From: JACMQX01 sp044225675
GTDB taxonomy: Bacteria > Pseudomonadota > Gammaproteobacteria > Burkholderiales > Burkholderiaceae_C
Direction: 5' to 3'
NCBI GenBank assembly: GCA_044225675.1
Contig: JBGAIH010000021.1
Coordinates: 24,227 to 88,226 of the forward strand
Length of the DNA: 64,000 nt
The notes beneath the pieces were generated by a model, which worked only from the letters and a program-made list of their open reading frames with translations, ran no database searches and was not told the DNA's origin. Below, piece by piece: positions 52,629-61,778 of the stretch. Position 1 is the first letter of the stretch. Each line of letters opens with the position of its first letter. The translations under genes and the position numbers were made by a program.

Positions 52629-53396
52629 TCAGCCGCGGGCCAGCGTGACGCCGCCGTCCACAACCAGCGTGGCGCCGACCACGTAGTCCCCGGCACGCGA
52701 CGCCAGGTAGATGGCCGCGCCGGCCATGTCTTCGTCGGTGCCGATGCGGCCGGCGGGGATGCGGGCCGACAGCGCCTCGGCATGGTCGCGCGCATCGCGG
52801 TTCATGTTCGATGCGAAAGCACCGGGCGCGATGGCCGAGACCGCGATGTTCTCGGGCGCCAAACGCAGCGACATGCGATGGGTCAGGTGGATCAGGCCGG
52901 CCTTGCTCGCGGCGTAGGAGTAGGTCTCCTGCGGGTTGACCGAGATGCCGTCGATCGAGGCGATGTTGATGACCTTGGCGACATGCCGCGACGCCGCCTT
53001 GCGCAGCATCGGCGTGAGCGCCTGCGTGAGGAAGAAGGGCGCCTTCATGTTGAGGTCCACCACCTTGTCCCATCCGCTTTCCGGAAAGCTGTCGTAGGCC
53101 TCGCCCCAGGCCGCGCCGGCATTGTTGACGAGGATGTCGAGCTCGCCTTCATGCTGGGCGTAGGCCCGCACCAGCGATTGCACGCCTTCCTGCGTCGACA
53201 CGTCGGCCGGCAGCGACACGCAGGTGCCGAAGGCCGACAGTTCGCGCGCGGTCTCGTCGCAGGCCGCGGCCTTGCGGGCCGAGATGTACACCCGCGCACC
53301 CTGGGCCAGAAAGCCGCGGGCGATCATGCGGCCGATGCCGCGCGAGCCGCCGGTAATGAGGGCGCTGCGGCCGTGGAGGGAGAAGAGCTGGTCCAT
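52629..53396 (-). CDS. SDR-family oxidoreductase
   Basis: A 255-residue classical short-chain dehydrogenase. The cofactor motif is LITGGSRGIGRMIARGF, NNAG is in LVNNAGAAWG, catalytic Y161 and K165 are in YSYAASKAGL, and VVDGGVTLARG closes the protein. The ATG at 53396 has AGGAG eight bases upstream, whereas the in-frame start further out is TTG. It is similar to bacterial 3-oxoacyl-ACP reductase-like and sugar or alcohol dehydrogenases; substrate unknown. It lies downstream of livM. Confidence 0.92.
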   Translation of the reverse strand: MDQLFSLHGRSALITGGSRGIGRMIARGFLAQGARVYISARKAAACDETARELSAFGTCVSLPADVSTQEGVQSLVRAYAQHEGELDILVNNAGAAWGEAYDSFPESGWDKVVDLNMKAPFFLTQALTPMLRKAASRHVAKVINIASIDGISVNPQETYSYAASKAGLIHLTHRMSLRLAPENIAVSAIAPGAFASNMNRDARDHAEALSARIPAGRIGTDEDMAGAAIYLASRAGDYVVGATLVVDGGVTLARG

Positions 53397-53485
53397 GCTG
53401 CGTGACTCCTGCAAGGCCCGACGCGGGCCGCAAACCGCAAGCGTAGCAAGGCGGCCTGTTCAGGCCAATCACCTGGATGACACGC

Positions 53486-53573
53486 GCGCCGGCTTCAGCC
53501 GGCCGCCCGCGCTGCCTCGCGCCGGCCTCAGCCGGCCGCCCGCGCTGCCTCGCGCCGGCTTCAGCCTGCTGCC
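53486..53573. repeat. 33-bp tandem repeat at the end of the livM gene
   Basis: Two full copies and a partial third of a 33-base unit containing GCCGGCTTCAGCCGGC (a six-base-pair hairpin with a TTCA loop) end at the livM stop codon. The hairpins could act as terminators or mRNA stabilisers for the liv operon on the minus strand. The unit is a multiple of three but lies outside the coding region. Confidence 0.8.
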
Positions 53574-54520
53574 TTGGCCGCGTTGCGGCGGCGTTCCAGC
53601 CAGGCCAGCAGCTCGCCGGTGATGCCCTTGCGGAAGGCCAGCACGCACAGCACGAAGATCGCACCGATGATCACCGTCACCCAGGCGCCGACGCGGTCGG
53701 CCAGCAGGTTCTGCAGCGAAATCACGATGCCGGCGCCCAGCACCGGGCCGAACAGCGTGCCCACGCCGCCCAGCAGGCTCATGAGGATCACCTCGCCCGA
53801 CATCGACCAGTGCACGTCGGTCAGGGTGGCAAAGCCCATGACCAGCGTCTTGAGCCCGCCGGCCAGGCCTGCCAGGGCCGCCGACAGGACGAAGGCGAGC
53901 AGCTTGTAGCGGTCGACCTGATAACCCAGTGACACCGCGCGCGGCTCGTTCTCGCGGATCATCTTGAGCACCTGGCCGAAGGGCGAGTTGACGATGCGCG
54001 AGATGCCCAGGAAGCAGGCAACGAACACGGCGACCACCACGTAGTACATCGCGGTGTCCGACTCCAGCGACAGCACGCCCAGCAGCGCTCCGCGCGGCAC
54101 GCCCTGCAGGCCGTCCTCACCCCCGGTGAAGCTGGCCTGCAGGCAGATGAAGAAGACCATCTGCGCCAGCGCCAGCGTGATCATGGCGAAGTAGATGCCC
54201 TGGCGCCGGATGGCCACCAGGCCGAACACCAGCCCCAGCAGCGCGGCCACCACGACGCCAGCCAGGATGCCGACCTCGGGCGTGAAGCCCTTGGCCTTGA
54301 TGAACCAGCCGGCCACGTAGGCGGCAAAGCCGAAGAAAGCCGCATGGCCGAAGGACAGCAGGCCGGTGAAGCCCAGCAGCAGGTTGAAGGCGCAGGCGAA
54401 GATCGCGAAGCACAGCAGCTTCATGACGAACACCGGGTACAGGCCCAGCACCGGCGCGAGCAGCAGCAGCGCCAGAACGGCGACGTAGGTGGAGCGGATG
54501 AGGCGGGAATCGTTTTTCAT
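53561..54520 (-). CDS. livM: Branched-chain amino acid-type ABC transporter permease LivM
   Basis: A 319-residue inner-membrane permease with about ten membrane helices, recognised by FAIFACAFNLLLGFTGLLSFGHAAFFG (GLLSFGHAAF) and the SMSGEVILMSLLGGVGTLFGPV block. It pairs with LivH to form the channel. It starts three bases after livH and is the last gene of the livG-livF-substrate-binding-livH-livM operon on this strand. The substrate may be a branched-chain amino acid, amide or urea-like compound. Confidence 0.92.
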   Translation of the reverse strand: MKNDSRLIRSTYVAVLALLLLAPVLGLYPVFVMKLLCFAIFACAFNLLLGFTGLLSFGHAAFFGFAAYVAGWFIKAKGFTPEVGILAGVVVAALLGLVFGLVAIRRQGIYFAMITLALAQMVFFICLQASFTGGEDGLQGVPRGALLGVLSLESDTAMYYVVVAVFVACFLGISRIVNSPFGQVLKMIRENEPRAVSLGYQVDRYKLLAFVLSAALAGLAGGLKTLVMGFATLTDVHWSMSGEVILMSLLGGVGTLFGPVLGAGIVISLQNLLADRVGAWVTVIIGAIFVLCVLAFRKGITGELLAWLERRRNAAKAAG

Positions 54521-54523
54521 GGC

Positions 54524-55408
54524 TCAGGCCTCCTTGCCGAACAGGCCGGCGGGTCGCAGCACGAGCACGATGACCATGACGACGAACACCACGACGTTGG
54601 AGGCTTCAGGGTAGAACACGCGGGTCAGGCCCTCGATCACGCCGAGCCCGAGGCCAGTGACCACCGAGCCGAGGATGGAGCCCATGCCGCCGATCACCAC
54701 CACCGCGAACACCACGATGATGAGGTTGGAGCCCATGAGCGGCGTGACCTGAATGATGGGCGCGGCCAGCACGCCGGCGAAGGCGGCGAGGGCGGCGCCC
54801 GCGCCATAGGTCAGCATGACCATCAGCGGAACGTTGACGCCGAAGGCCTGGACCAGCCGGGCGTTCTCGGTGCCGGCGCGCAGGTAGGCCCCGAGCCGCG
54901 TGCGTTCGATCAGGAACCAGGTGCCCAGGCACACGGCGATGGAGGCGACCACAACCCAGGCCCGGTAGTTGGGCAGGATCATGAAGCCGAGATTGGTGGC
55001 GCCCTGCAGCAGCTCGGGCACCGGATAGGACTGGCCCGAGACGCCGTACTGGTCGCGGAACACGCCTTCGAAGATCAGCGACAGGCCGAAGGTCAGCAGC
55101 AGCCCGTACAACGGGTCCAGCCCGTAGAGGTGCTTGAGCATGGTGCGCTCGATCACCACGCCGAGCGCGCCGATGACCAGCGGTGCCAGGATCAGCGCAA
55201 GCCAGTAGTTCACGCCCCACTTGTCCATCATGATCCAGGCGGCGAATGCGCCCATCATGTAGAGCGCGCCATGCGCGAAATTGACGATGTCCAGCAGACC
55301 GAAGATCACGGCCAGGCCGAGGCTGAGCATGGCGTAGAAGGCGCCATTGACCAGGCCCAGCATGAGCTGGCTGAGAAAGGCTTGCAGGGGGATGCCGAAG
55401 ATTTCCAT
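54524..55408 (-). CDS. livH: Branched-chain amino acid-type ABC transporter permease LivH
   Basis: A 294-residue permease with about eight membrane helices. Family hallmarks are LVNGAFYAMLSLGLAVIFGLLD, VNFAHGALYMMGAF and a C-terminal ABC-contact region VIGGMGSILGSVVTGL. It lies 92 bases after the binding-protein gene and three bases before livM. It serves as the LivM partner. Confidence 0.93.
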   Translation of the reverse strand: MEIFGIPLQAFLSQLMLGLVNGAFYAMLSLGLAVIFGLLDIVNFAHGALYMMGAFAAWIMMDKWGVNYWLALILAPLVIGALGVVIERTMLKHLYGLDPLYGLLLTFGLSLIFEGVFRDQYGVSGQSYPVPELLQGATNLGFMILPNYRAWVVVASIAVCLGTWFLIERTRLGAYLRAGTENARLVQAFGVNVPLMVMLTYGAGAALAAFAGVLAAPIIQVTPLMGSNLIIVVFAVVVIGGMGSILGSVVTGLGLGVIEGLTRVFYPEASNVVVFVVMVIVLVLRPAGLFGKEA

Positions 55409-55500
55409 GGCGCGGGGGTGTGGGCTCTCGGGGAAAAGACGGTCGGGAAAGGGCGGTCAGGACAAAGGCTGCCGGCATCACGCCGGCAGCCGTCTTGCCC

Positions 55501-56706
55501 TTACTTCTTGATCAGGGAGCACTTGCTTTCGGCCACCGTCGTGAAGGCCTGGTCGCCCGGCACCTTCGCGATCTGCTTGTAGTAGTCCCACGGCGTGGTC
55601 GAGTCCTTGGCCGACTTGACCTCGAACAGGTACATGTCGTGGATCATGCGGCCGTCGGCCCGGATCTGGCCCTTGTTGTAGAAGTCGTCGATCTTCATGC
55701 CCTTGAGCGTGGCCATGACCTTGTCACCGTCGGTCGTGCCGGCGGCCTGCACCGCCTTGAGGTAGTTCATGGTGACCGAGTAGTCGGCGGCCTGCAGGCT
55801 GGAGGGCATGCGCTTGTACTTGTCGAAGAAGCGCTTGGCGAACTTGCGCGAGGCGTCGTCCTGGTTCCAGTACCAGCTGTCGGCCAGCTGCAGGCCCTCG
55901 GTGTTGGACAGGCCCAGGCTGTGCACGTCGTTGATGAACACCAGCAGGCCGGCGGTCTTCATGGTCTTGCCGATGCCGAATTCCTTGGCAGCCTTCATCG
56001 CGTTGGTGAAGTCGCCGCCGGCGTTGGCCATGGCCAGGATCTGGGCCTTGGAGCCCTGGGCCTGCAGCAGGAAGGACGAGAAGTCCGAGGCGTTGAGCGG
56101 ATGCTTGACCGAGCCGGCCACGGTGCCGCCGTTGGCCTTGATCACGGTGGTCGCATCGGCTTCCAGCGAATGGCCGAAGGCGTAGTCGGCGGTGAGGAAG
56201 TACCAGTTCTTGTTGCCGGCCTTGATCAGCGCCGAGCCGGCCACCTTGGCCAGCGACACGGTGTCATAGGCATAGTGGACGGTGTAGGGGTTGCAGTCTT
56301 CGTTGGTCAGGCGGGCCGAGCCGGCGCCGATCACGAGGAAGGGGCGCTTCTTCTCGGCCGAGACCTTGGACATGGCCAGCGCCGTGCCCGAGGAGGTGCC
56401 GCCCACGAGCATGGCGAGGTTTTCCTTGTCCATCCACTCGCGCGCCTTGGAGCTGGCGACGTCGGCCTTGTTCTGGTGGTCGGCCGAGAGCACCTCGACC
56501 GGACGGCCGAGGACCTTGCCGCCGAAGTCCTGCACGGCCCACTTGATCATCTCGGCGCCGGCAGGCCCGTCGATGTCGGCGTAGAGGCTGGACATGTCGG
56601 TGATGAAACCGATCTTGACCGGGCCGGAGTTGTTGACCTGGGCGAAGGCGGCGCTGGCGCAGCCGAGGCCGACGGCGATGGCGGCGACGATGGAGGTGAG
56701 TTTCAT
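55501..56706 (-). CDS. ABC transporter substrate-binding protein, LivK family (type 1)
   Basis: A 401-residue periplasmic binding protein with a signal peptide (about residues 1-23, cleavage after AFA; no lipobox Cys). It begins GPVKIGFITDMSSLYADIDG and shows ADHQNKADVASSKAREW and LAMLVGGTSSGTALAMSKVSAEK, as in the LivJ/LivK/AmiC-like group. AGGAG lies just before the ATG at 56706; a longer start at 56724 is less likely. It sits in the middle of the liv operon. Ligand identity needs binding-site comparison; amino acid or small amide are candidates. Confidence 0.9.
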   Translation of the reverse strand: MKLTSIVAAIAVGLGCASAAFAQVNNSGPVKIGFITDMSSLYADIDGPAGAEMIKWAVQDFGGKVLGRPVEVLSADHQNKADVASSKAREWMDKENLAMLVGGTSSGTALAMSKVSAEKKRPFLVIGAGSARLTNEDCNPYTVHYAYDTVSLAKVAGSALIKAGNKNWYFLTADYAFGHSLEADATTVIKANGGTVAGSVKHPLNASDFSSFLLQAQGSKAQILAMANAGGDFTNAMKAAKEFGIGKTMKTAGLLVFINDVHSLGLSNTEGLQLADSWYWNQDDASRKFAKRFFDKYKRMPSSLQAADYSVTMNYLKAVQAAGTTDGDKVMATLKGMKIDDFYNKGQIRADGRMIHDMYLFEVKSAKDSTTPWDYYKQIAKVPGDQAFTTVAESKCSLIKK

Positions 56707-56753
56707 GGTGTCTCCTGGGTTCACGGGGGTTGAAAAGGGGTGGGGAGCCGGAT

Positions 56754-57461
56754 CTAGACGCCGAGGAATTCCTGCAGCATGGCCTTGTTGTCCTGCAGTT
56801 CGGCCTGGGCGAATTCCTTGACGATGCGGCCGTGCTCCATGATGTAGAAACGGTCGGCCAGCGGTGCGGCGAAGCGGAAGTTCTGCTCCACCAGCACGAT
56901 GGTGTAGCCCTTGGCCTTGAGCGTGCGGATCATCTCGGCGAGCTTCTGCACGATCACCGGAGCGAGGCCCTCGGAGATCTCGTCGAGCAGCAGCAGCCGC
57001 GCGCCGGTGCGCAGGATGCGGGCCACGGCCAGCATCTGCTGCTCACCGCCTGACAGCCGCGTGCCGGGACTGGCGGCGCGCTCCTTGAGGTTGGGGAACA
57101 TGCCGTAGATCTCGTCGATGCCCATGCCGCCCGCGCTGATGACCGGCGGCAGCATGAGGTTCTCCTCTGCCGACAGGCTGGCGAAGATGCCGCGCTCTTC
57201 CGGGCAGTAGCCCACGCCAAGGCGCGCCACCTTGTGGGGCGGCAGCTTCACGGCTTCCTGACCGTTGATTCGGATGGAGCCCTTGCGCGCGCCGGTCAGG
57301 CCGACGATGGCGCGCATCGTGGTGGTGCGGCCCGCGCCATTGCGGCCGAGCAGGCAGACGACCTCGCCCTCGCGGACAGTCAGGTTCACGCCATGCAGGA
57401 TATGCGACTCGCCGTACCAGGCGTGCAGGTCGGTCAGGCGTAGAAGTTCGTTGGTGTTCAT
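56754..57461 (-). CDS. livF: Branched-chain amino acid-type ABC transporter ATPase LivF
   Basis: A 235-residue ABC ATPase. The Walker A loop reads GRNGAGRTTT, so the usual Lys is Arg at residue 45; the signature is LSGGEQQMLAVAR, Walker B is LLLLDEISEGLAP and the switch His is replaced in VLVEQNFRF by the normal LivF Gln/Asn pattern. Arg for Lys is known in some LivF proteins of this group and may still support function with LivG. It lies three bases after livG. Confidence 0.93.
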   Translation of the reverse strand: MNTNELLRLTDLHAWYGESHILHGVNLTVREGEVVCLLGRNGAGRTTTMRAIVGLTGARKGSIRINGQEAVKLPPHKVARLGVGYCPEERGIFASLSAEENLMLPPVISAGGMGIDEIYGMFPNLKERAASPGTRLSGGEQQMLAVARILRTGARLLLLDEISEGLAPVIVQKLAEMIRTLKAKGYTIVLVEQNFRFAAPLADRFYIMEHGRIVKEFAQAELQDNKAMLQEFLGV

Positions 57462-57464
57462 GGC

Positions 57465-58250
57465 TCAGTGTGCGCCTTGCAGCTCGGTGTCGGCGCTGCC
57501 CATGTAGGCCTCGATGACCTGAGGGTTGGCCGACACCTCGGCGTACGGGCCGTCGGCGATGATGGCGCCGCGCTGCAGCACCGTGATGCGGTCGGCAATG
57601 GACGACACGACGTTCATGTTGTGCTCCACCATCAGGATGGTGCGGCCGGCCGAGACCTTCTTGATCAGTTCGGTGACTCGGTGCACGTCCTCATGGCCCA
57701 TGCCCTGCGTCGGTTCGTCCAGCAGCATCAGCTCGGGCTCCAGCGCCATGGTGGTGGCCAGCTCCAGCGCGCGCTTGCGGCCGTAGGGCAGGTTCACCGT
57801 GAGTTCGTCGGCAAAGTCCTGCAGATCGACCTGGGCGAGCAGTTCGCGGGCCCGCTCGTGCAGGTGGAACAGGCTTTTCTCGGGCTTCCAGAAATGGAAG
57901 GAGTTGCCCAGCGGGCGCTGCAGTGCGGCGCGCACGTTTTCCTGCACCGTCATGTGCGGGAAAACGGCAGAGATCTGGAACGAGCGGACGATCCCGCGGC
58001 GCGCGGTTTGCGCCGGCTTCTCGTGGGTGATGTCCACGCCGTTGAAGGTGATCGTGCCGCGTGTGGGCGGCAGGAACTTGGTCAGCAGATTGAAGAAGGT
58101 CGTCTTGCCCGCGCCGTTGGGCCCGATCAACGCATGGATGTGCCCGCGCCGGACCTTGAGGTCGACGTTGTTGACGGCCACGAAGCCCTTGAACTCCTTG
58201 GTCAGCCCCTGGGTCTCGAGAATGATCTCTGCCGGCAAAGCCCGCTCCAT
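57465..58250 (-). CDS. livG: Branched-chain amino acid-type ABC transporter ATPase LivG
   Basis: A 261-residue ABC ATPase with normal Walker A (GPNGAGKTTFFNLLT), the LivG Q-loop region RSFQISAVFPHMTVQENV, the signature region LPYGRKRALELATTMA and Walker B LMLLDEPTQGMG, and a C-terminal PQVIEAYMGS. It forms the ATPase pair with LivF. The ATG at 58250 (MERALPAEII) matches the family start; an in-frame ATG at 58319 would add 23 residues. It is first in the liv operon, and neither start has a strong ribosome site. Confidence 0.92.
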   Translation of the reverse strand: MERALPAEIILETQGLTKEFKGFVAVNNVDLKVRRGHIHALIGPNGAGKTTFFNLLTKFLPPTRGTITFNGVDITHEKPAQTARRGIVRSFQISAVFPHMTVQENVRAALQRPLGNSFHFWKPEKSLFHLHERARELLAQVDLQDFADELTVNLPYGRKRALELATTMALEPELMLLDEPTQGMGHEDVHRVTELIKKVSAGRTILMVEHNMNVVSSIADRITVLQRGAIIADGPYAEVSANPQVIEAYMGSADTELQGAH

Positions 58251-58428
58251 CGATGTTGAATGGTTGACTGGGCGGCCGCCGTGGACGGAATTCGCATGAG
58301 CGGCCGACAAGAGCGCCATGCTAGGTATTCATGCTGCGCTGCGATAGCGGGTTAAACCTTAGGTAGTTCTTCGTGCAGGCGCACGGCTCCCGGCGCGCAG
58401 CGCCAGGAGCCTGTCAGTTAGCTGACGA

Positions 58429-58451
58429 AGCGGTGCCCGTGGCGGGCGCCG
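58429..58451 (-). terminator. Hairpin after icmF, candidate terminator
   Basis: GCGGTGCCCG at 58429-58438 faces CGGGCGCCGC at 58442-58451, ten positions with one mismatch or wobble, immediately downstream of the icmF stop. There is no T-run. The rest of the 208-base gap between icmF and livG contains a second GTCAG/CTGAC hairpin and no recognisable gene. Confidence 0.35.
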
Positions 58452-58458
58452 CGAGGTC

Positions 58459-61400
58459 TTACATGTTGCGGCGGTACTGTCCGCCGACCTCGAACAGCGC
58501 GGTGGTGATCTGGCCGAGCGAGCACACCCGCACCGCGTCCATCAGCACCTCGAACACGTTGGCGTTCTCGATCACCGCCTGCTGCAGGCGCCGGAGCATG
58601 GCGGGGGCCTCGTCGGCATGGCGCGCGTGGAACTCCTGCAGGCGCTTGAGCTGGTTCTGCTTTTCCTCGTCGGTGGAGCGGGCCAGCTCGAGCTTGTCGA
58701 GCACCGCGTCGCCGTGCGGATTGCGGAAGGTGTTCACGCCGACGATCGGCAGCTCGCCGGTGTGCTTGAGCATCTCGTAGTGCATCGACTCGTCCTGGAT
58801 GCGGCCGCGCTGGTAGCCGGTCTCCATCGCGCCGAGCACGCCGCCGCGCTCGGCGATCCGCTCGAACTCGGCGAGCACGGCTTCCTCCACCAGCTCGGTC
58901 AGCTCCTCGATGATGAAGGCGCCCTGGTTCGGGTTCTCATTCTTCGCCAGGCCCCACTCGCGGTTGATGATGAGCTGGATCGCCATGGCGCGGCGCACCG
59001 AGTCTTCGGTCGGCGTGGTGATGGCCTCGTCAAAGGCATTGGTGTGCAGCGAATTGCAGTTGTCGTAGATCGCGATCAGCGCCTGCAGCGTGGTGCGGAT
59101 GTCGTTGAACTGGATCTCCTGCGCATGCAGGCTGCGGCCGGAGGTCTGGATGTGGTACTTGAGCTTCTGCGAGCGCTCGTTGGCGCCGTATTTCTCCTTC
59201 ATGGCCACGGCCCAGATGCGGCGCGCCACGCGGCCCATCACGGTGTACTCCGGGTCCATGCCGTTGGAGAAGAAGAAGCTCAGGTTGGGCGCGAAGTCGT
59301 CGATGTGCATGCCGCGCGCCAGGTAGGCTTCCACGAAGGTGAAGCCGTTGGACAGCGTGAAGGCCAGCTGGCTGATCGGGTTGGCGCCGGCTTCGGCGAT
59401 GTGGTAGCCCGAAATCGACACCGAGTAGAAGTTGCGCACGTTGTGGTGCACGAAGTACTGGGCGATGTCGCCCATGACCTTGAGGCTGAACTCGGTGGAG
59501 AAGATGCAGGTGTTCTGGCCCTGGTCTTCCTTGAGGATGTCGGCCTGCACCGTGCCGCGCACGTTGGCGAGTACCCATTCGCGGATCTTGGCCGCTTCGG
59601 TGTCGGTCGGCTCGCGGCCGTTGTCGGCGCGGAACTTCTCCATGTTCTGGTCGATGGCCGTGTTCATGAACATCGCCAGGATGCTCGGCGCGGGGCCGTT
59701 GATCGTCATCGACACCGAGGTGGACGGGTTGCACAGGTCGAAGCCGTCGTACAGCACCTTCATGTCGTCGAGCGTGGCGATCGACACGCCCGAGTTGCCA
59801 ACCTTGCCGTAGATGTCGGGCCGCAGGTCCGGGTCGTTGCCGTAGAGCGTGACCGAGTCGAATGCAGTCGACAGGCGCTTGGCGGGCATGCCCTCGGACA
59901 GCAGCTTGAAGCGCCGGTTGGTACGGAAGGGGTCGCCCTCGCCCGCGAACATGCGGGTCGGGTCCTCGCCCTCGCGCTTGAAGGCGAAGGTGCCGGCGGT
60001 GTACGGGTAGCTGCCCGGCACGTTGTCGAGCATCAGCCACTTGAGGATCTCGCCATGGTCCTCGTACTGCGGCAGCGACACCTTGCGGATCACCGTGCCC
60101 GAGAGCGAACGCGTGGTCAGGGCCGTGCGGATCTCCTTGTCGCGGATCTTCACGACGTACTCGTCGCCCGCGTAGGCCTTCTGCATGTCGGGCCACTGCT
60201 GCAGCAGGTGCAGCGCGTCCTTGTCCATGCGGGCCTTGCGCTGGCCGGCCAGGTCGAGCGCGGCCTCGGCGGCCGGTGCGCGGCCGGGCTTGTCGACGCG
60301 CAGCATCTGGGCGGCGGCCTGCAGTTGCTGGATCTCGCGGGCCAGGCTGGCCTGGGCCCGGGCGCGCTTCTTGTAGGCGCGCACGGTGTCCGAAATCTCG
60401 GCCAGGTAACGGGTGCGCGCGGGCGGCACGACCGGCGTCTGGTTGGTGCTGTGGCGCACGTCCACGCGCGGCAGGGCGCCGTCCGACAGCGGCATGCCCA
60501 GGGCGGCCAGACGTGCCTTGAGCGCCTGGTACAGCGCGGTGACGCCGTCGTCGTTGAAGCGGGCCGCCATGGTGCCGAACACGGGCATCTGGTCGGCCGG
60601 CGTGCCCCAGGCCTCGCGGTTGCGCTGCACCTGCTTGGAGACGTCGCGCAGCGCATCGGCCGCGCCCTTGCGGTCGAACTTGTTGATCGCGACGAACTCG
60701 GCGAAGTCGAGCATGTCGATCTTCTCCAGTTGGCTGGCCGCGCCGAACTCGGGCGTCATCACGTACATCGGAATGTCCACGTGCGGCACGATGGCCGCGT
60801 CGCCCTGGCCGATGCCGGACGTCTCGACCACCACGAGGTCGAACCCGGCGGCCTTGCAGGCGGCCACCACGTCGGGCAGCGCGGCCGAGATCTCGCTGCC
60901 GAAGTCGCGCGTGGCCAGCGATCGCATGAACACGCGCGGGCCCTGGGACCAGGGGCCGATCGCATTCATGCGGATGCGGTCGCCCAGCAGCGCGCCGCCG
61001 CTCTTGCGGCGCGACGGATCGATCGACACCACGGCCACGCGCAGCGCGTCGCCCTGGTCCAGGCGCAGGCGGCGGATCAGCTCGTCGGTGAGCGAGGACT
61101 TGCCGGCGCCGCCGGTGCCGGTGATGCCCAGCACGGGCACGGCGCGGCGCGCCGCTTCCTGGCGGACCGCGTCCATCAGCGTGCCATCGGCCTTGCCGTT
61201 TTCCAGTGCCGTGATCAGCTGGGCGAGCGCGCGCCAGGCCTCTTCGGTCTGGCCCTGGATGGCGCTGACCTGGCGCGGCGCATAGCCCGTGAGGTCCTTG
61301 TCGCAGCGCATGACCATCTCGCCGATCATCCCCTGCAGGCCCATGCGCTGGCCGTCTTCGGGGCTGTAGATGCGGGTCACGCCATAGGCCTGCAGCTCGC

Positions 61401-61752
61401 GGATCTCGGGCGGCACGATCACGCCGCCGCCACCGCCGAAGACCTGGATGTGCGCGCCGCCGCGCGCCTTGAGCAGGTCCACCATGTACTTGAAGTACTC
61501 CACGTGGCCGCCCTGGTAGGAGCTGATCGCGATGCCCTGCGCATCTTCCTGGAGCGCGGCCGTGACGACTTCGTCGACGCTGCGGTTGTGGCCCAGGTGG
61601 ATCACCTCGGCGCCCATGCCCTGCAGGATGCGGCGCATGATGTTGATGGCCGCGTCGTGCCCGTCGAACAGGCTGGCGGCAGTGACGAAGCGCACCTTGT
61701 GGGTGGGCCGGTAGTTGGCGAGCGCCTTGAATTCGGCGGACAGGTCGGTCAT
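58459..61752 (-). CDS. icmF: Fused isobutyryl-CoA mutase IcmF (B12-dependent, with built-in G-protein chaperone)
   Basis: A 1097-residue enzyme that interconverts isobutyryl-CoA and n-butyryl-CoA. The N-terminal B12 domain has FDGHDAAINIM (D30, H32) and FGGGGGVIVPPEI. The central GTPase chaperone has GTGGAGKSSLTDEL (about 212-225), VVVETSGIGQGD and NKFDRKGA (about 355). The C-terminal part is the mutase barrel: TFAFKREGEDPTRMFAGEG, SISGYHIAEAGANP and MDPEYTVMGRVARR. This B12 / G-protein / mutase order defines IcmF. Isovaleryl-to-pivalyl-CoA mutase variants share the layout. It starts 26 bases after ppk2, so the two form an operon. The start at 61752 matches the family N-terminus. Confidence 0.95.
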   Translation of the reverse strand: MTDLSAEFKALANYRPTHKVRFVTAASLFDGHDAAINIMRRILQGMGAEVIHLGHNRSVDEVVTAALQEDAQGIAISSYQGGHVEYFKYMVDLLKARGGAHIQVFGGGGGVIVPPEIRELQAYGVTRIYSPEDGQRMGLQGMIGEMVMRCDKDLTGYAPRQVSAIQGQTEEAWRALAQLITALENGKADGTLMDAVRQEAARRAVPVLGITGTGGAGKSSLTDELIRRLRLDQGDALRVAVVSIDPSRRKSGGALLGDRIRMNAIGPWSQGPRVFMRSLATRDFGSEISAALPDVVAACKAAGFDLVVVETSGIGQGDAAIVPHVDIPMYVMTPEFGAASQLEKIDMLDFAEFVAINKFDRKGAADALRDVSKQVQRNREAWGTPADQMPVFGTMAARFNDDGVTALYQALKARLAALGMPLSDGALPRVDVRHSTNQTPVVPPARTRYLAEISDTVRAYKKRARAQASLAREIQQLQAAAQMLRVDKPGRAPAAEAALDLAGQRKARMDKDALHLLQQWPDMQKAYAGDEYVVKIRDKEIRTALTTRSLSGTVIRKVSLPQYEDHGEILKWLMLDNVPGSYPYTAGTFAFKREGEDPTRMFAGEGDPFRTNRRFKLLSEGMPAKRLSTAFDSVTLYGNDPDLRPDIYGKVGNSGVSIATLDDMKVLYDGFDLCNPSTSVSMTINGPAPSILAMFMNTAIDQNMEKFRADNGREPTDTEAAKIREWVLANVRGTVQADILKEDQGQNTCIFSTEFSLKVMGDIAQYFVHHNVRNFYSVSISGYHIAEAGANPISQLAFTLSNGFTFVEAYLARGMHIDDFAPNLSFFFSNGMDPEYTVMGRVARRIWAVAMKEKYGANERSQKLKYHIQTSGRSLHAQEIQFNDIRTTLQALIAIYDNCNSLHTNAFDEAITTPTEDSVRRAMAIQLIINREWGLAKNENPNQGAFIIEELTELVEEAVLAEFERIAERGGVLGAMETGYQRGRIQDESMHYEMLKHTGELPIVGVNTFRNPHGDAVLDKLELARSTDEEKQNQLKRLQEFHARHADEAPAMLRRLQQAVIENANVFEVLMDAVRVCSLGQITTALFEVGGQYRRNM

Positions 61753-61778
61753 GGCAGCGGTCTTTCGAAGTTTGTGAC

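Noticed and set aside
53477..53932. Open frame covering the 33-bp repeat and livM antisense
   Set aside because: It is opposite livM and only stays open because the repeat is a multiple of three; no family resemblance.
57465..58319. Longer LivG start at 58319
   Set aside because: The additional 23 residues show no LivG homology and no ribosome site; the family N-terminus begins at 58250.
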